Positions 1 to 7,211 of a stretch of DNA of 15,459 nt are shown here, piece after piece. Where the stretch lies: NCBI GenBank assembly GCA_002345205.1, contig DDVI01000115.1, positions 1-15,459 of the forward strand. Direction: 5' to 3'. The stretch's first letter is position 1; each line of letters opens with the position of its first letter. The notes below the pieces were generated by a model that was given only the letters and a program-made list of their open reading frames with translations, was not told the DNA's origin and made no database searches. This DNA comes from Bdellovibrionaceae bacterium UBA2316. GTDB taxonomy: Bacteria; Bdellovibrionota; Bdellovibrionia; Bdellovibrionales; Bdellovibrionaceae. A program made the translations under genes and the position numbers.

Positions 1-1
1 C

Positions 2-64
2 AATAATGCCTTCATTTCGTTAGTTTTAATGGAATCGATTGCTCAAGGTGACTCTCTTACTTAA
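2..64 (+). CDS. C-terminal end of an upstream gene (partial, unidentified)
   Basis: A frame open from the window edge ends at a TAA at 62-64 and reads ...AFISLVLMESIAQGDSLT. The fragment is too short to identify. The stop lies 9 bases before the ATG of the next gene on the same strand, which would make the two an operon. The next gene has no good ribosome binding site of its own directly before its start (an AAGGTG at 45-50 is too far away), which fits translational coupling to an upstream reading frame. The fragment could also be chance open sequence. Confidence 0.35.
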   Translation, partial: NNAFISLVLMESIAQGDSLT

Positions 65-73
65 TCTGATTAT

Positions 74-1426
74 ATGCTTAAGCAGGCTTTGTTCATTTTA
101 ATACTCGCGCTTTCAGTCGTCGCCTATTTTTATAGCCGAAATATTCCTATCGCTACCATTATCGGCTGGGCAGAGTCCATAAAGGACAATCCCGTCAGTC
201 TTCCAATTTATATAAGCATTTGCATTTTAGTCTGCTTCATTACGCTTCCCCTTGGAGTGATTACAAAAGTACTATCCGGATGGTTATTCGGTTTTAAACT
301 TGGTTTTGTTATTTCCTATTTGTCGATTCTTGCGGGGTCATGGCTCGCCTTTCTGTTTGCTCGTTACACAGCTAGAGATTTCATTTGGAAAAAATGGGCA
401 AAACCAATCAGTAAGGTGAATATTCAAATTCAGGACAACAGCATGCTGTCACTCATTCAAATTCGTCTTTTTCCTTTTTTACCGCTGCCAATTACAAATT
501 TTTCTTTAGGTTTTACACATATCGCAAGCACTCAGTTTCTTTTTTCAAGCGCGATTGGAATGTTACCGGCCACAGTATTTTATGCGTTCGTCGGTGCAAC
601 ATTAGGCGGCTTAACTACCGAGACCCTGAATTTTAAATACTTCACTCCATACTATGTTTATATTTGCCTCGCACTTTTAGCGACATTGTGTTTACAATTG
701 TTTAGAAAAAAAAAGAATCCTAACATGGAATCCAAAGGACCCGATTTGCAGCCATACTCACAAAATGAAGATTTTTCATACAAACACGAAATAGTTCCGT
801 TTCTTGAGTCTAGCCGCTCATCGTTTCCTGATCACGCTTGGGATGAACAAGCGATCCCGTCATATCTTCATCCAATTGCGATTGTTCGCTATGTATTTTG
901 GAAACGAGTTCATTCTGCCATCAAGCTAGCCCGCTCTTCTGAAAGAGCGTTGGATTATGGTTGCGGTGCGGGAGCCACTTTCCCATGGCTTCATCGAAAA
1001 TTTAAAGAGGTAATTGCCTACGATATTGATATCAAATCGCAAGTAGCCGCTCGAAAGATTTGCGAGAAAAACAATTGGAACAACATTAAAATTCTTACAG
1101 AAAATATTTCCATTTTACCCACTGAATCGATCGATGTGATTTTTGCTCTTGATGTACTTGAACACATCGACGCTCTTCCTGAGCTACTTATCGAATTCAA
1201 ACGGATATTGAAACCTAATGGTGTAATTATTGTGTCATCCCCGACTGAGAATTTCGTTTATAAATCTGTACGCAAATTTGCAGGTCCTGGGTACCAAGGT
1301 GAATTTCACCTAAAAGCCGCTAAAGAGGTTGAACTTGACTTAGCACAAGCATTTAAAGTCAAATTACGAAAGAGATTATTTCCGATATTTACTTTTTTTA
1401 GAATTGTAACAGCGACAAAAAAATAA
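74..1426 (+). CDS. VTT/DedA-like membrane protein fused to a class I SAM methyltransferase
   Basis: This 450-residue protein combines two domains. Residues 1-210 are hydrophobic, with segments near 4-20, 44-65, 74-95, 150-178 and 192-210. The glycine-rich LSGWLFGFKLGF stretch (68-79) and the RLFPFLPLPITNFSLG stretch (131-146) are typical of the VTT (TVP38/TMEM64, SNARE-associated, DedA-like) family, whose members move lipids across membranes. A basic RKKK linker follows. Residues about 285-400 form a Rossmann methyltransferase: motif I LDYGCGAGATF (293-303), an acidic strand end YDID (316-319), and DVIFALDVLEHI (354-365) followed by LKPNGVIIVSSP. A stop at 62-64 in the same frame makes ATG 74 the first possible start. 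The gene meets the next one tail to tail with an 8-base gap. The substrate is unknown; a membrane lipid or lipid-linked glycan is an inference from the fusion. Domain calls are fairly sure, function is not. Confidence 0.85.
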   Translation: MLKQALFILILALSVVAYFYSRNIPIATIIGWAESIKDNPVSLPIYISICILVCFITLPLGVITKVLSGWLFGFKLGFVISYLSILAGSWLAFLFARYTARDFIWKKWAKPISKVNIQIQDNSMLSLIQIRLFPFLPLPITNFSLGFTHIASTQFLFSSAIGMLPATVFYAFVGATLGGLTTETLNFKYFTPYYVYICLALLATLCLQLFRKKKNPNMESKGPDLQPYSQNEDFSYKHEIVPFLESSRSSFPDHAWDEQAIPSYLHPIAIVRYVFWKRVHSAIKLARSSERALDYGCGAGATFPWLHRKFKEVIAYDIDIKSQVAARKICEKNNWNNIKILTENISILPTESIDVIFALDVLEHIDALPELLIEFKRILKPNGVIIVSSPTENFVYKSVRKFAGPGYQGEFHLKAAKEVELDLAQAFKVKLRKRLFPIFTFFRIVTATKK

Positions 1427-1434
1427 TCGCTGGT

Positions 1435-1986
1435 CTATTTCTTTCTTATTGCTTTAAAATACTCTATCGAGTCGCTCGTATGCCAATTTATAGTGCCAGA
1501 AATCTTTTTCACCATTTCGCGTTTTGTATCAAAGATAAAACTTTCCGGTAATTTATCCACCTTAAAATGATCCATTAAAGCTTTAGCATTTTCCTGAACT
1601 ACATATATGGGTGGTTTATTAAATTTGGGAAACGATTTTAAGAACGCCGAGATATCATCTTTATTTTGGTCTCCGGAAACCGCTATCACTACAATTTCAG
1701 GATCAGCGGCAACCAATGAAATCAATGATGGAACTTCTTCAATACAAGGCGCGCACCAGCTTGCCCAAAAATTAAAAATAATAATTTTTCCCGCGAATTG
1801 CTGAAGGTTCAGCTTCCCATGGGAAAGAGTGATTAGTTCTGCTTCGGGAAAAACTAACTTTTCCGGTGTCGATGTTTTTGATTCAACACTTTGCTCGTTT
1901 TTTTTTCCCAAAGTAAAATTGTAAACGCCGACTAAAGTTAAAAATACACAAACAGTGATTACTAATGCTTTAAAGTGAGTTTTCAT
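1435..1986 (-). CDS. TlpA/ResA-like membrane-anchored thioredoxin
   Basis: A 183-residue thiol-disulfide oxidoreductase of the TlpA/AhpC-TSA (redoxin) type, expected to work in the periplasm. Residues 6-27 form one hydrophobic signal anchor. Residues 45-183 are the thioredoxin fold, with IIIFNFWASWCAPCIEEVPSL carrying the CxxC pair (Cys78, Cys81), and KLPESFIFD giving the cis-proline loop (Pro147). WCAPC is the usual active site of TlpA/ResA proteins, which reduce cytochrome c apoproteins or other exported cysteine proteins. The ATG begins on the base right after the TAA of the preceding gene (1987-1989), so the two are almost certainly co-transcribed and translationally coupled. It lies downstream of pilA, whose product has two cysteines, so a role in pilus disulfide handling is possible but speculative. 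Confidence 0.9.
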   Translation of the reverse strand: MKTHFKALVITVCVFLTLVGVYNFTLGKKNEQSVESKTSTPEKLVFPEAELITLSHGKLNLQQFAGKIIIFNFWASWCAPCIEEVPSLISLVAADPEIVVIAVSGDQNKDDISAFLKSFPKFNKPPIYVVQENAKALMDHFKVDKLPESFIFDTKREMVKKISGTINWHTSDSIEYFKAIRKK

Positions 1987-2688
1987 TTATTTTTCTTCCT
2001 TTTGATTTGAAGGATGATCTACACTTTCAAAATAGTTTTTCATTTTTTTTTCTAATTTAAGTTTCAACCTATTTGCGACATCAACATTTTTCTCTTCAGT
2101 CAAAAGCTCCTTGTATATCTGCTCAGCCATTTCCCTGTTACCTGTATCGTTAAAAAGCCCCCCCGCTAAGCTCATGACCCAATTTGGCGCACCGTTTTTA
2201 CCAGCACGATAAAGCAAATCGGCCGCTTTTGATTTGTTTTTTTCCTCAATTTGCGCTTGATAGGAAGCCCGATATAAAACCTTCCAGTCATTTGGGAAGT
2301 TTGTGACAGCTTTATCAAATAATACAGATGCCCCCTCTGTATCTCCAATGGTTATTGAAATTAGGAGAGGAGCCATAACAGATATTTCATAAAATTTATG
2401 ATCCATGTTCATAGCCGCATTGATTATGTGGAAATGCCAACTTGAGGTTCGGTCAGGGCAAAGGTGAGGTGTTGCAATTCCACTTTCATTGTATGCATCT
2501 AATTCTTGAAGAAACCTGACCCAAAGACTATCAGAAATTTGTGTATTAAAACCAAAGCTTAAATATTGAATAAACTCACTTACACATATTAGCCGCGATT
2601 CAGTATTTTTTATACCGAAACGATCAAAAAAAACATTTGCCCAGAGCAAACAAAAAGCAGCAACAAAAGATACTAAAGTCGACCACAT
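1987..2688 (-). CDS. Membrane-anchored TPR-like protein of a pilin-linked type (function unknown)
   Basis: A 233-residue protein with one N-terminal membrane segment (residues 3-20) and a helical remainder. The stretch YLSFGFNTQISDSLWVRFLQ (about 43-62), followed by MNMDHKFYEISVMAPLL and paired helices such as GASVLFDKAVTNFP and REMAEQIYKELL, resembles degenerate tetratricopeptide repeats. From memory, deltaproteobacterial genomes carry a family with a similar sLG...aDllWlr...LDP pattern near type IV pilin genes; I could not check this. The C-terminus is highly charged (LKLKLEKKMKN). The gene follows the pilA terminator closely (about 38 bases from stem to ATG) and has no clear Shine-Dalgarno, so expression is expected to be low and to come from read-through or a weak promoter. 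The next gene starts immediately after its stop. A scaffold or assembly role at the membrane is inference. Confidence 0.75.
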   Translation of the reverse strand: MWSTLVSFVAAFCLLWANVFFDRFGIKNTESRLICVSEFIQYLSFGFNTQISDSLWVRFLQELDAYNESGIATPHLCPDRTSSWHFHIINAAMNMDHKFYEISVMAPLLISITIGDTEGASVLFDKAVTNFPNDWKVLYRASYQAQIEEKNKSKAADLLYRAGKNGAPNWVMSLAGGLFNDTGNREMAEQIYKELLTEEKNVDVANRLKLKLEKKMKNYFESVDHPSNQKEEK

Positions 2689-2696
2689 AACTTTTG

Positions 2697-2725
2697 ATTA
2701 TGCACGAGCAATTACAGACAACCAA
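2697..2725 (-). promoter_or_regulatory. Possible sigma70 promoter for the TPR/thioredoxin pair
   Basis: On the minus strand TTGGTT (2720-2725), 17 bases and CATAAT (2697-2702) form a weak promoter just below the pilA terminator. Transcription would begin about at the ATG at 2688, giving an almost leaderless message, which fits the missing Shine-Dalgarno. Only the -10 box is good, so read-through from pilA remains possible. Confidence 0.25.
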
Positions 2726-2760
2726 ATAAAAAAGCCTCCCTTTTACGGAAGGCTTTAAAA
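2724..2760 (-). terminator. Rho-independent terminator of pilA
   Basis: The minus strand reads AAAGCCTTCC, a 6-base loop, then GGGAGGCTTT followed directly by more T residues. The stem (arms 2747-2756 and 2731-2740) has ten pairs including one G-T wobble. It starts 25 bases beyond the pilA stop. An A run before the stem would also give a terminator on the plus strand, but no gene reads toward it from that side. It should separate the abundant pilA transcript from the two downstream genes. Confidence 0.85.
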
Positions 2761-2780
2761 AAATCGTCGTAACTTAAAAA

Positions 2781-3371
2781 TTACATACCGATTGATTGCT
2801 GAGTCAGAAGTCGGGTCTGATTAATTGAAAAACGATCTAAGTTGTTATTCGCATTATTAGGTGCAGCACCGTTCACGTTAGTCGGATTTCCCCAAGCCCA
2901 TGCTGAGTATGCACGAACTGTCGAAGTCGAATCACACGCTGTAGTAACACCAGTATTGGCAATAGTGTATGCCCAGGTAGCCGGTGTTGCCTCTGCTGTA
3001 TCTATAGCAATCAAATCAATCTCTGCCGTTACAGGCAACGGAGGGGCTCCGTTAGCTGTAGTATAAGCAGTACAGGTTACCGCAGTAAATCCTGCATTGT
3101 AACGTAGTTGCTGTCCAACAGCACCTACGCCAATAACCTTCAAACTAGGAGTATATTGATTGTATTCAGTAAAGAAAGATGACTCACCTTGAAAAATCGC
3201 ATTCAAATGAGTTTTAGCTTCTGCTTGACGTGCCTTGGACATAAATTTTTGATATTGAGGAATACCTATCACGGCTAATATACCTATGATGGCAACTACC
3301 ACCATTAATTCTACTAACGAGAAACCTCGTTTGCTTCTGTTTTTAATCGACGTACGACATTTTGTTTTCAT
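2781..3371 (-). CDS. pilA: Type IVa major pilin PilA
   Basis: A 196-residue prepilin. A basic leader of 16 residues ends in KRG, followed by FSLVELMVVVAIIGILAVIG, the classic type IV pilin N-terminus. Cleavage and N-methylation by PilD would occur between Gly16 and Phe17, with the conserved Glu at mature position 5 (Glu21). The hydrophobic helix continues into YQKFMSKARQAEAKTHL, common in pilins of Myxococcus and Bdellovibrio. The variable globular part is rich in Ala, Thr and Asn, so it offers many possible O-glycosylation sites, and has two cysteines (100 and 146) that could form the D-region disulfide. The start has an AGGAG (3378-3382) six bases upstream. A terminator follows the gene. 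Pili of this kind drive twitching and surface attachment, and in Bdellovibrio entry into prey. Recognition is secure; that it is the major pilin is inferred from its strong signals. Confidence 0.95.
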   Translation of the reverse strand: MKTKCRTSIKNRSKRGFSLVELMVVVAIIGILAVIGIPQYQKFMSKARQAEAKTHLNAIFQGESSFFTEYNQYTPSLKVIGVGAVGQQLRYNAGFTAVTCTAYTTANGAPPLPVTAEIDLIAIDTAEATPATWAYTIANTGVTTACDSTSTVRAYSAWAWGNPTNVNGAAPNNANNNLDRFSINQTRLLTQQSIGM

Positions 3372-3530
3372 TTTATTCTCCTAATAAAATTTGGTGTTTA
3401 AAAAGTGCGCTCGTGTATAAGTTTTTCACACATTCGCTCTTGACTCAAGTGTCTGTTTCGTAAAAGTCTGTATCGCTCTAAACACGACTTTTAACTGGAT
3501 TTTAAATCATAAATCTATCAGATTGAGAAT

Positions 3531-3558
3531 ATTATAGTTACATAGCATTAGTACGCAA
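3531..3558 (-). promoter_or_regulatory. Candidate sigma70 promoter of pilA
   Basis: On the minus strand TTGCGT (3553-3558), a 16-base spacer and a perfect TATAAT (3531-3536) precede pilA. Initiation near 3524 would leave a leader of roughly 150 bases, long enough for regulation. I looked for a sigma54 -24/-12 element, common for pilA genes, and did not see a convincing one. Confidence 0.45.
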
Positions 3559-3639
3559 CTGTCTAATAATGAGACTCTGCAAAATGATTTTAAATATAGT
3601 TAAAGTTGCTCGGTTTTAAAATCAATCGTACGATTTGCC

Positions 3640-5418
3640 ATGCCTACCAAATTTTCGCTAAAAAACTTCATCACCCTATTTGTTTTGGTCACTTTAAGTT
3701 ACGCATACGTCTTGAACGGTGATTTTTTAGGTGATGACGTGGATCGAATATTTTTAAACTCAGAACTTAATTCTTTTTGGTCTGCCTTAACTGGCGAGCT
3801 AGGTGATCGCCCGGTGTTAATGTTAATTGTAACTGGGATATTTAAACTTTTCGGTTTAGAATCGATTGCATTCCGACTGGTTAGCATTTTTATCCATTGC
3901 TTGGTGGCAGTGGAAGTCTATAAATTTATTATGGAATATAATAAAGATTATTCCAATCCAAATAAGAATTACATTGCGTTAGCTTGTAGTTTTCTGTTCG
4001 CCCTTCACCCGTTAAGTAGCCAATCCATCACTACAAGTATCCAAATGAGCGTTTTACTAACAGGTCTTTTTGGATTGCTATCTCTTAAGTATTTTTTAAG
4101 AGGCATAACAAGCACGCTGGACCCTAATTTTATAAAATCGCTTATATTTTTTCTTTTAGGAATTCTCTGCAAACCAAATCTTGTCTTCCTTGCTTTATTT
4201 TACTTGATTTACAAAAATAAAATACGCGGCAATAACTTAACTAAAGCAAAAGTTTTATTAGCTTACGCTTTCACTTTTATTATACCAATTTTATTTTACA
4301 CAAAGTTAGGGAAAAATACTCAGAATGAGCATTCGAGCCTATTCTATTTTCTGGTTCAATCTGATGTACTATTTACTTACTTTCGACTTATTTTGGCGCC
4401 ATTCAACTTAAAGTTTCTCTATGACTTCGACCTACCACCTGACCCTTGGATGAACAGAAATTGGCTACTTGTTCTAGCTCACGCATTTATCCTACTAGTT
4501 GCTTATACAAAACTGCCACGAAAGTTATTCGTTTTAGTTTCGCTTTTTTATCTATCATTTGTTCCGGAATCGAGTTTTTTTCCTATTAACCATTTAGCTT
4601 TTGAGCACAGGACCTATTTCGCTCTTATTTTCTTCTTTATTTTTATAGGCAGCACCTTAACTCTTTGGCATCCAAATGATGCCGCTCGACAGCTTGGGAA
4701 AATAGCATTTTTTGGCCTATCTGGCTTATATTTAATTTTAAACCAGTCTAGAAACTTAGAAATTAAGAGGTATGGCGACTGGGCGCTTCACACATTAGAA
4801 AACTCGAATCAATATGACTATCATAATTTCATGCTTTGTTATCTACTCGCTAGATCCGGAAATTTTGAAAAAATAGAACCGATTATTCGAAACTACCCTA
4901 ATATAAAGCCAAATAAAGATTACGACATCCTGGTCCATATCCTTGATTACTATAAAACTCCTATAACAATGAGGATGTCTTTTTTAAACGTCTTTCTGGA
5001 TTTTGCTCAAAATCGAGCACTTCAAAAATACTCTAGAATTTTTGTTAATAAAATTTTAATCGAAGATTTTGCTAACAAAAGTGAAGATATCTCCATGTTA
5101 ATACGAATTGAACTAGCTTTAGGAAGACAAATGAAATACTTCCTAACAAATCGTAATAGCTTTAGCGGCCCAATTTCTAATTTCCTGATGCTAGGCAGAT
5201 TTTTGCTTTCTCCTCAGTATATTGAAATATTTAGGTCAACCGACTACCTAGGATATCTTGAGATAAAAGCAATCTTATATATGGCTTATAACATTAAATT
5301 CCCAGAGTTAAAAAATGAGATTGAAAGTGAGTTATTAAAAAATCCTAATCTAAAGATCCTAATTGAACTGAAAGACGGAATTGAAGCGAAAGATAAAAAG
5401 CTTGAAAAGAAAATCTAA
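3640..5418 (+). CDS. GT-C fold membrane glycosyltransferase, TMTC-like, with helical C-terminal domain
   Basis: A 592-residue polytopic protein. Residues 1-370 hold about ten hydrophobic segments; 380-592 are soluble and helical, like worn TPR repeats. Features match the TMTC/GT-C group that transfers sugars from polyprenyl phosphates: an acidic pair in the first outer loop (FLGDDVDR, 29-36), FLFALHPLSSQSI (119-130, compare FALHPxxxExV), YFRLILAPFNLKFLYDF (247-263, compare the DUF1736 region), and NHLAFEHRTYFALI (317-330, compare the EHRxYLPS motif). The family assignment is by recalled motifs, not a search. It is transcribed away from pilA across a 268-base gap, so pilin O-glycosylation is the attractive guess; O-antigen or lipid modification is possible too. 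ATG 3640 is the first ATG after an in-frame stop at 3601-3603. No Shine-Dalgarno precedes it. Confidence 0.75.
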   Translation: MPTKFSLKNFITLFVLVTLSYAYVLNGDFLGDDVDRIFLNSELNSFWSALTGELGDRPVLMLIVTGIFKLFGLESIAFRLVSIFIHCLVAVEVYKFIMEYNKDYSNPNKNYIALACSFLFALHPLSSQSITTSIQMSVLLTGLFGLLSLKYFLRGITSTLDPNFIKSLIFFLLGILCKPNLVFLALFYLIYKNKIRGNNLTKAKVLLAYAFTFIIPILFYTKLGKNTQNEHSSLFYFLVQSDVLFTYFRLILAPFNLKFLYDFDLPPDPWMNRNWLLVLAHAFILLVAYTKLPRKLFVLVSLFYLSFVPESSFFPINHLAFEHRTYFALIFFFIFIGSTLTLWHPNDAARQLGKIAFFGLSGLYLILNQSRNLEIKRYGDWALHTLENSNQYDYHNFMLCYLLARSGNFEKIEPIIRNYPNIKPNKDYDILVHILDYYKTPITMRMSFLNVFLDFAQNRALQKYSRIFVNKILIEDFANKSEDISMLIRIELALGRQMKYFLTNRNSFSGPISNFLMLGRFLLSPQYIEIFRSTDYLGYLEIKAILYMAYNIKFPELKNEIESELLKNPNLKILIELKDGIEAKDKKLEKKI

Positions 5419-5444
5419 CAGTCACAAACCTTGCCAAAGGCAAA

Positions 5445-5471
5445 AGTGCTAGATTAGACTAATCTAGCACT
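5445..5471 (+). repeat. Perfect inverted repeat (13-base arms) between two genes
   Basis: AGTGCTAGATTAG (5445-5457) and CTAATCTAGCACT (5459-5471) are exact reverse complements around one base, so RNA could form an 11-bp stem with a 5-base loop. It starts 27 bases after a stop codon and ends 7 bases before the likely ribosome binding site of the next gene. No T run follows on the plus strand, so it is not a classical terminator. It could be a Rho-dependent 3' end, an operator or a leader structure. Confidence 0.7.
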
Positions 5472-5478
5472 CAACCAT

Positions 5479-5483
5479 AAGGA
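5479..5483 (+). promoter_or_regulatory. Shine-Dalgarno that decides a CTG start
   Basis: AAGGA stands six bases before an in-frame CTG at 5490 and is the only good Shine-Dalgarno in the region. The first ATG of the frame, at 5544, has no purine-rich site before it. The frame is open from 5481, directly after a TAA at 5478-5480 that overlaps this site. ATT at 5487 is an alternative rare start but with a short 3-base spacing. Confidence 0.55.
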
Positions 5484-5489
5484 TTTATT

Positions 5490-7211
5490 CTGACATCGAT
5501 CTGTTTCGTACACCAGGTAAACAAAGAAATTGCCCAAACTCAAATGTTTGGGGTGCATTATATGCCAGTTTGGATATATACTTTAAGCTCGTACGTCCGC
5601 AAAAATCTACCAGATATTCAAATTAAAATGTATGACTGTAGAACTAGCGAAGACGATATCCTTCCGGACGCCGACATCTATCTTTTTACGGGCATTAATC
5701 AAGACTACGACGCTATATTTAGCTTTCTAAATGAGGCCCGCAGGCGCCATCCAGACTCCCGATATGTTCTTGGGGGCCCCATCTGCTGGTCGTACCAACA
5801 AGCTGGTCGTATTGAAAAACTTTACGATTTTGACCACCTAGTGGTTGGTGATGGTGAACCTGTTATCATCGAGCTTATTTCCAAATTGATTAAAGGAGAA
5901 GCCCTCCCTAAAATATTATCCTGGAATAAAAAGTTTGAAGTAGCTCAGTCATTGGAAATGGATAAAAAACTTTTAGACGAAACCATTCAAAACTATTACG
6001 GTGCCGTTATTGAGGTTTCTCGTGGCTGCCCATTTCTATGCGAATTTTGCGATATTCGTATTCAAAAAGATAATAACAAGCCCCACAATCATACTCCAGA
6101 AAAAATCGTGAAGGAGATTGATTACTTCGTTCGTAAAGGTGTTTATCAAATTTTATTTGCGTGTGATAATTTCATTGGTGACCCCCTTTGGGCCGAGGCT
6201 GTTTGCAACGCTATTATTGAATGGAAGGAAAAGACTGGTCTTAACGTAAATATTTACACTTGGCTCACCATCAATCTAGCGAACTATCCAAAACTTATGG
6301 AGAAGCTGCACAAAGCCGGATTCGACATGTTTTTTATTGGAGTCGAAAGCTTTGATAGTAATCAACTACTAGAAACGGCAAAAATCCAAAATGTGAAAGC
6401 TGGTCTAACAGATTCTATCCGAAAAATTCAATCCTATGGCTTTATAGTTGTTGCTGGATTAATTTTCGGTTTTGATACAGAATCAGATGGAGTTTGCTAC
6501 TCTACTTTAGACGGGATCCAAGCAAGCGGTTTAATTTCTGGAGAGCCATCACTATTAACAGCACTTCCAGGAACGCCGCTTTACAAAAGGATGAAATTCT
6601 CAAATCGTTTGCGTGATGGCAAACTTGGTCTTGGCGGATATAAATATCAAACAAATATTAAATATTTAAGAAGTCGTGAGCACATCATTGAAAATTTCAT
6701 GACGTTCGTTAAAGTATACAATACTGGTAAGTTTCAATACACTCGTTTCAGAAACTTTACAGAGGTAATTCAGCCTGAATACTTCCCCCAAAAAAACTCG
6801 ACTGGATATATAAATGTGACGAGTTTATTTAAGCTTGCAATGAAGAATCAAAAGCCTATGATTCTTTTATTACAACGTATCTTAAAATTACTTTCCTCTC
6901 CTAATCGTTTTTTTTACTTTTCTAAAGCGCTTTTGCTTTCATTTAAACTAAAGCTACAAGGAAAAAGCGTATGGAAATACTTTAATTTCTGGTTCTTTGT
7001 TTGGAGCAATTCTGTAATTAAGTTTCAGGATTTAAAAGCGGAACATTTTGATATCGGAACTATCGATGAAGATTTTGACATGCGTAATCTTTTACCAGAA
7101 GAATACTTATCCACATTAGATGAGCCTATCCCTGAGCATAAAATTAGAGCCCAAAGAAAATTCACAACCGAGGCTTTAACTAAATTGGCCACAGCAAAAA
7201 AACAAATTTAA
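5490..7211 (+). CDS. B12-binding-type radical SAM protein (DUF4070-like C-terminus)
   Basis: About 573 residues from the proposed CTG start, or 555 from the first ATG (5544). The extra N-terminus reads TSICFVHQVNKEIAQTQ and supplies the first strand of a cobalamin-binding-like Rossmann domain (about 1-130, including IKMYDCR and YVLGGP). That domain lacks an obvious DxHxxG, so B12 may bind base-off without the histidine or not at all. The radical SAM core carries RGCPFLCEFC, a CxxxCxxC cluster motif (Cys162, 166, 169 in ATG numbering), then GGE-like and FFIGVES strands. ALPGTPLYKRM and the helical segment after it recall the DUF4070 C-terminus of class B methylases such as hopanoid methylases. 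The substrate is unknown; methylation of an unactivated carbon in a lipid or glycan is the family-based guess. It follows the GT-C gene on the same strand and ends overlapping the next gene's stop. Confidence 0.85.
   Translation: MTSICFVHQVNKEIAQTQMFGVHYMPVWIYTLSSYVRKNLPDIQIKMYDCRTSEDDILPDADIYLFTGINQDYDAIFSFLNEARRRHPDSRYVLGGPICWSYQQAGRIEKLYDFDHLVVGDGEPVIIELISKLIKGEALPKILSWNKKFEVAQSLEMDKKLLDETIQNYYGAVIEVSRGCPFLCEFCDIRIQKDNNKPHNHTPEKIVKEIDYFVRKGVYQILFACDNFIGDPLWAEAVCNAIIEWKEKTGLNVNIYTWLTINLANYPKLMEKLHKAGFDMFFIGVESFDSNQLLETAKIQNVKAGLTDSIRKIQSYGFIVVAGLIFGFDTESDGVCYSTLDGIQASGLISGEPSLLTALPGTPLYKRMKFSNRLRDGKLGLGGYKYQTNIKYLRSREHIIENFMTFVKVYNTGKFQYTRFRNFTEVIQPEYFPQKNSTGYINVTSLFKLAMKNQKPMILLLQRILKLLSSPNRFFYFSKALLLSFKLKLQGKSVWKYFNFWFFVWSNSVIKFQDLKAEHFDIGTIDEDFDMRNLLPEEYLSTLDEPIPEHKIRAQRKFTTEALTKLATAKKQI

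Noticed and set aside
1410..1432. CAGCGA...TCGCTG inverted repeat between the convergent first two genes
   Set aside because: Six pairs with an 11-base A-rich loop and no T run on either side is too weak to call a terminator.
2842..3066. Plus-strand frame of 74 codons opposite pilA
   Set aside because: The Ala/Val-rich product is the complement of the Thr/Ala-rich pilin coding sequence.
5445..5471. CIRCE (HrcA operator) reading of the inverted repeat
   Set aside because: The arms contain GTGCTA and TAGCAC in the order opposite to CIRCE, and the spacer is one base where CIRCE has nine.
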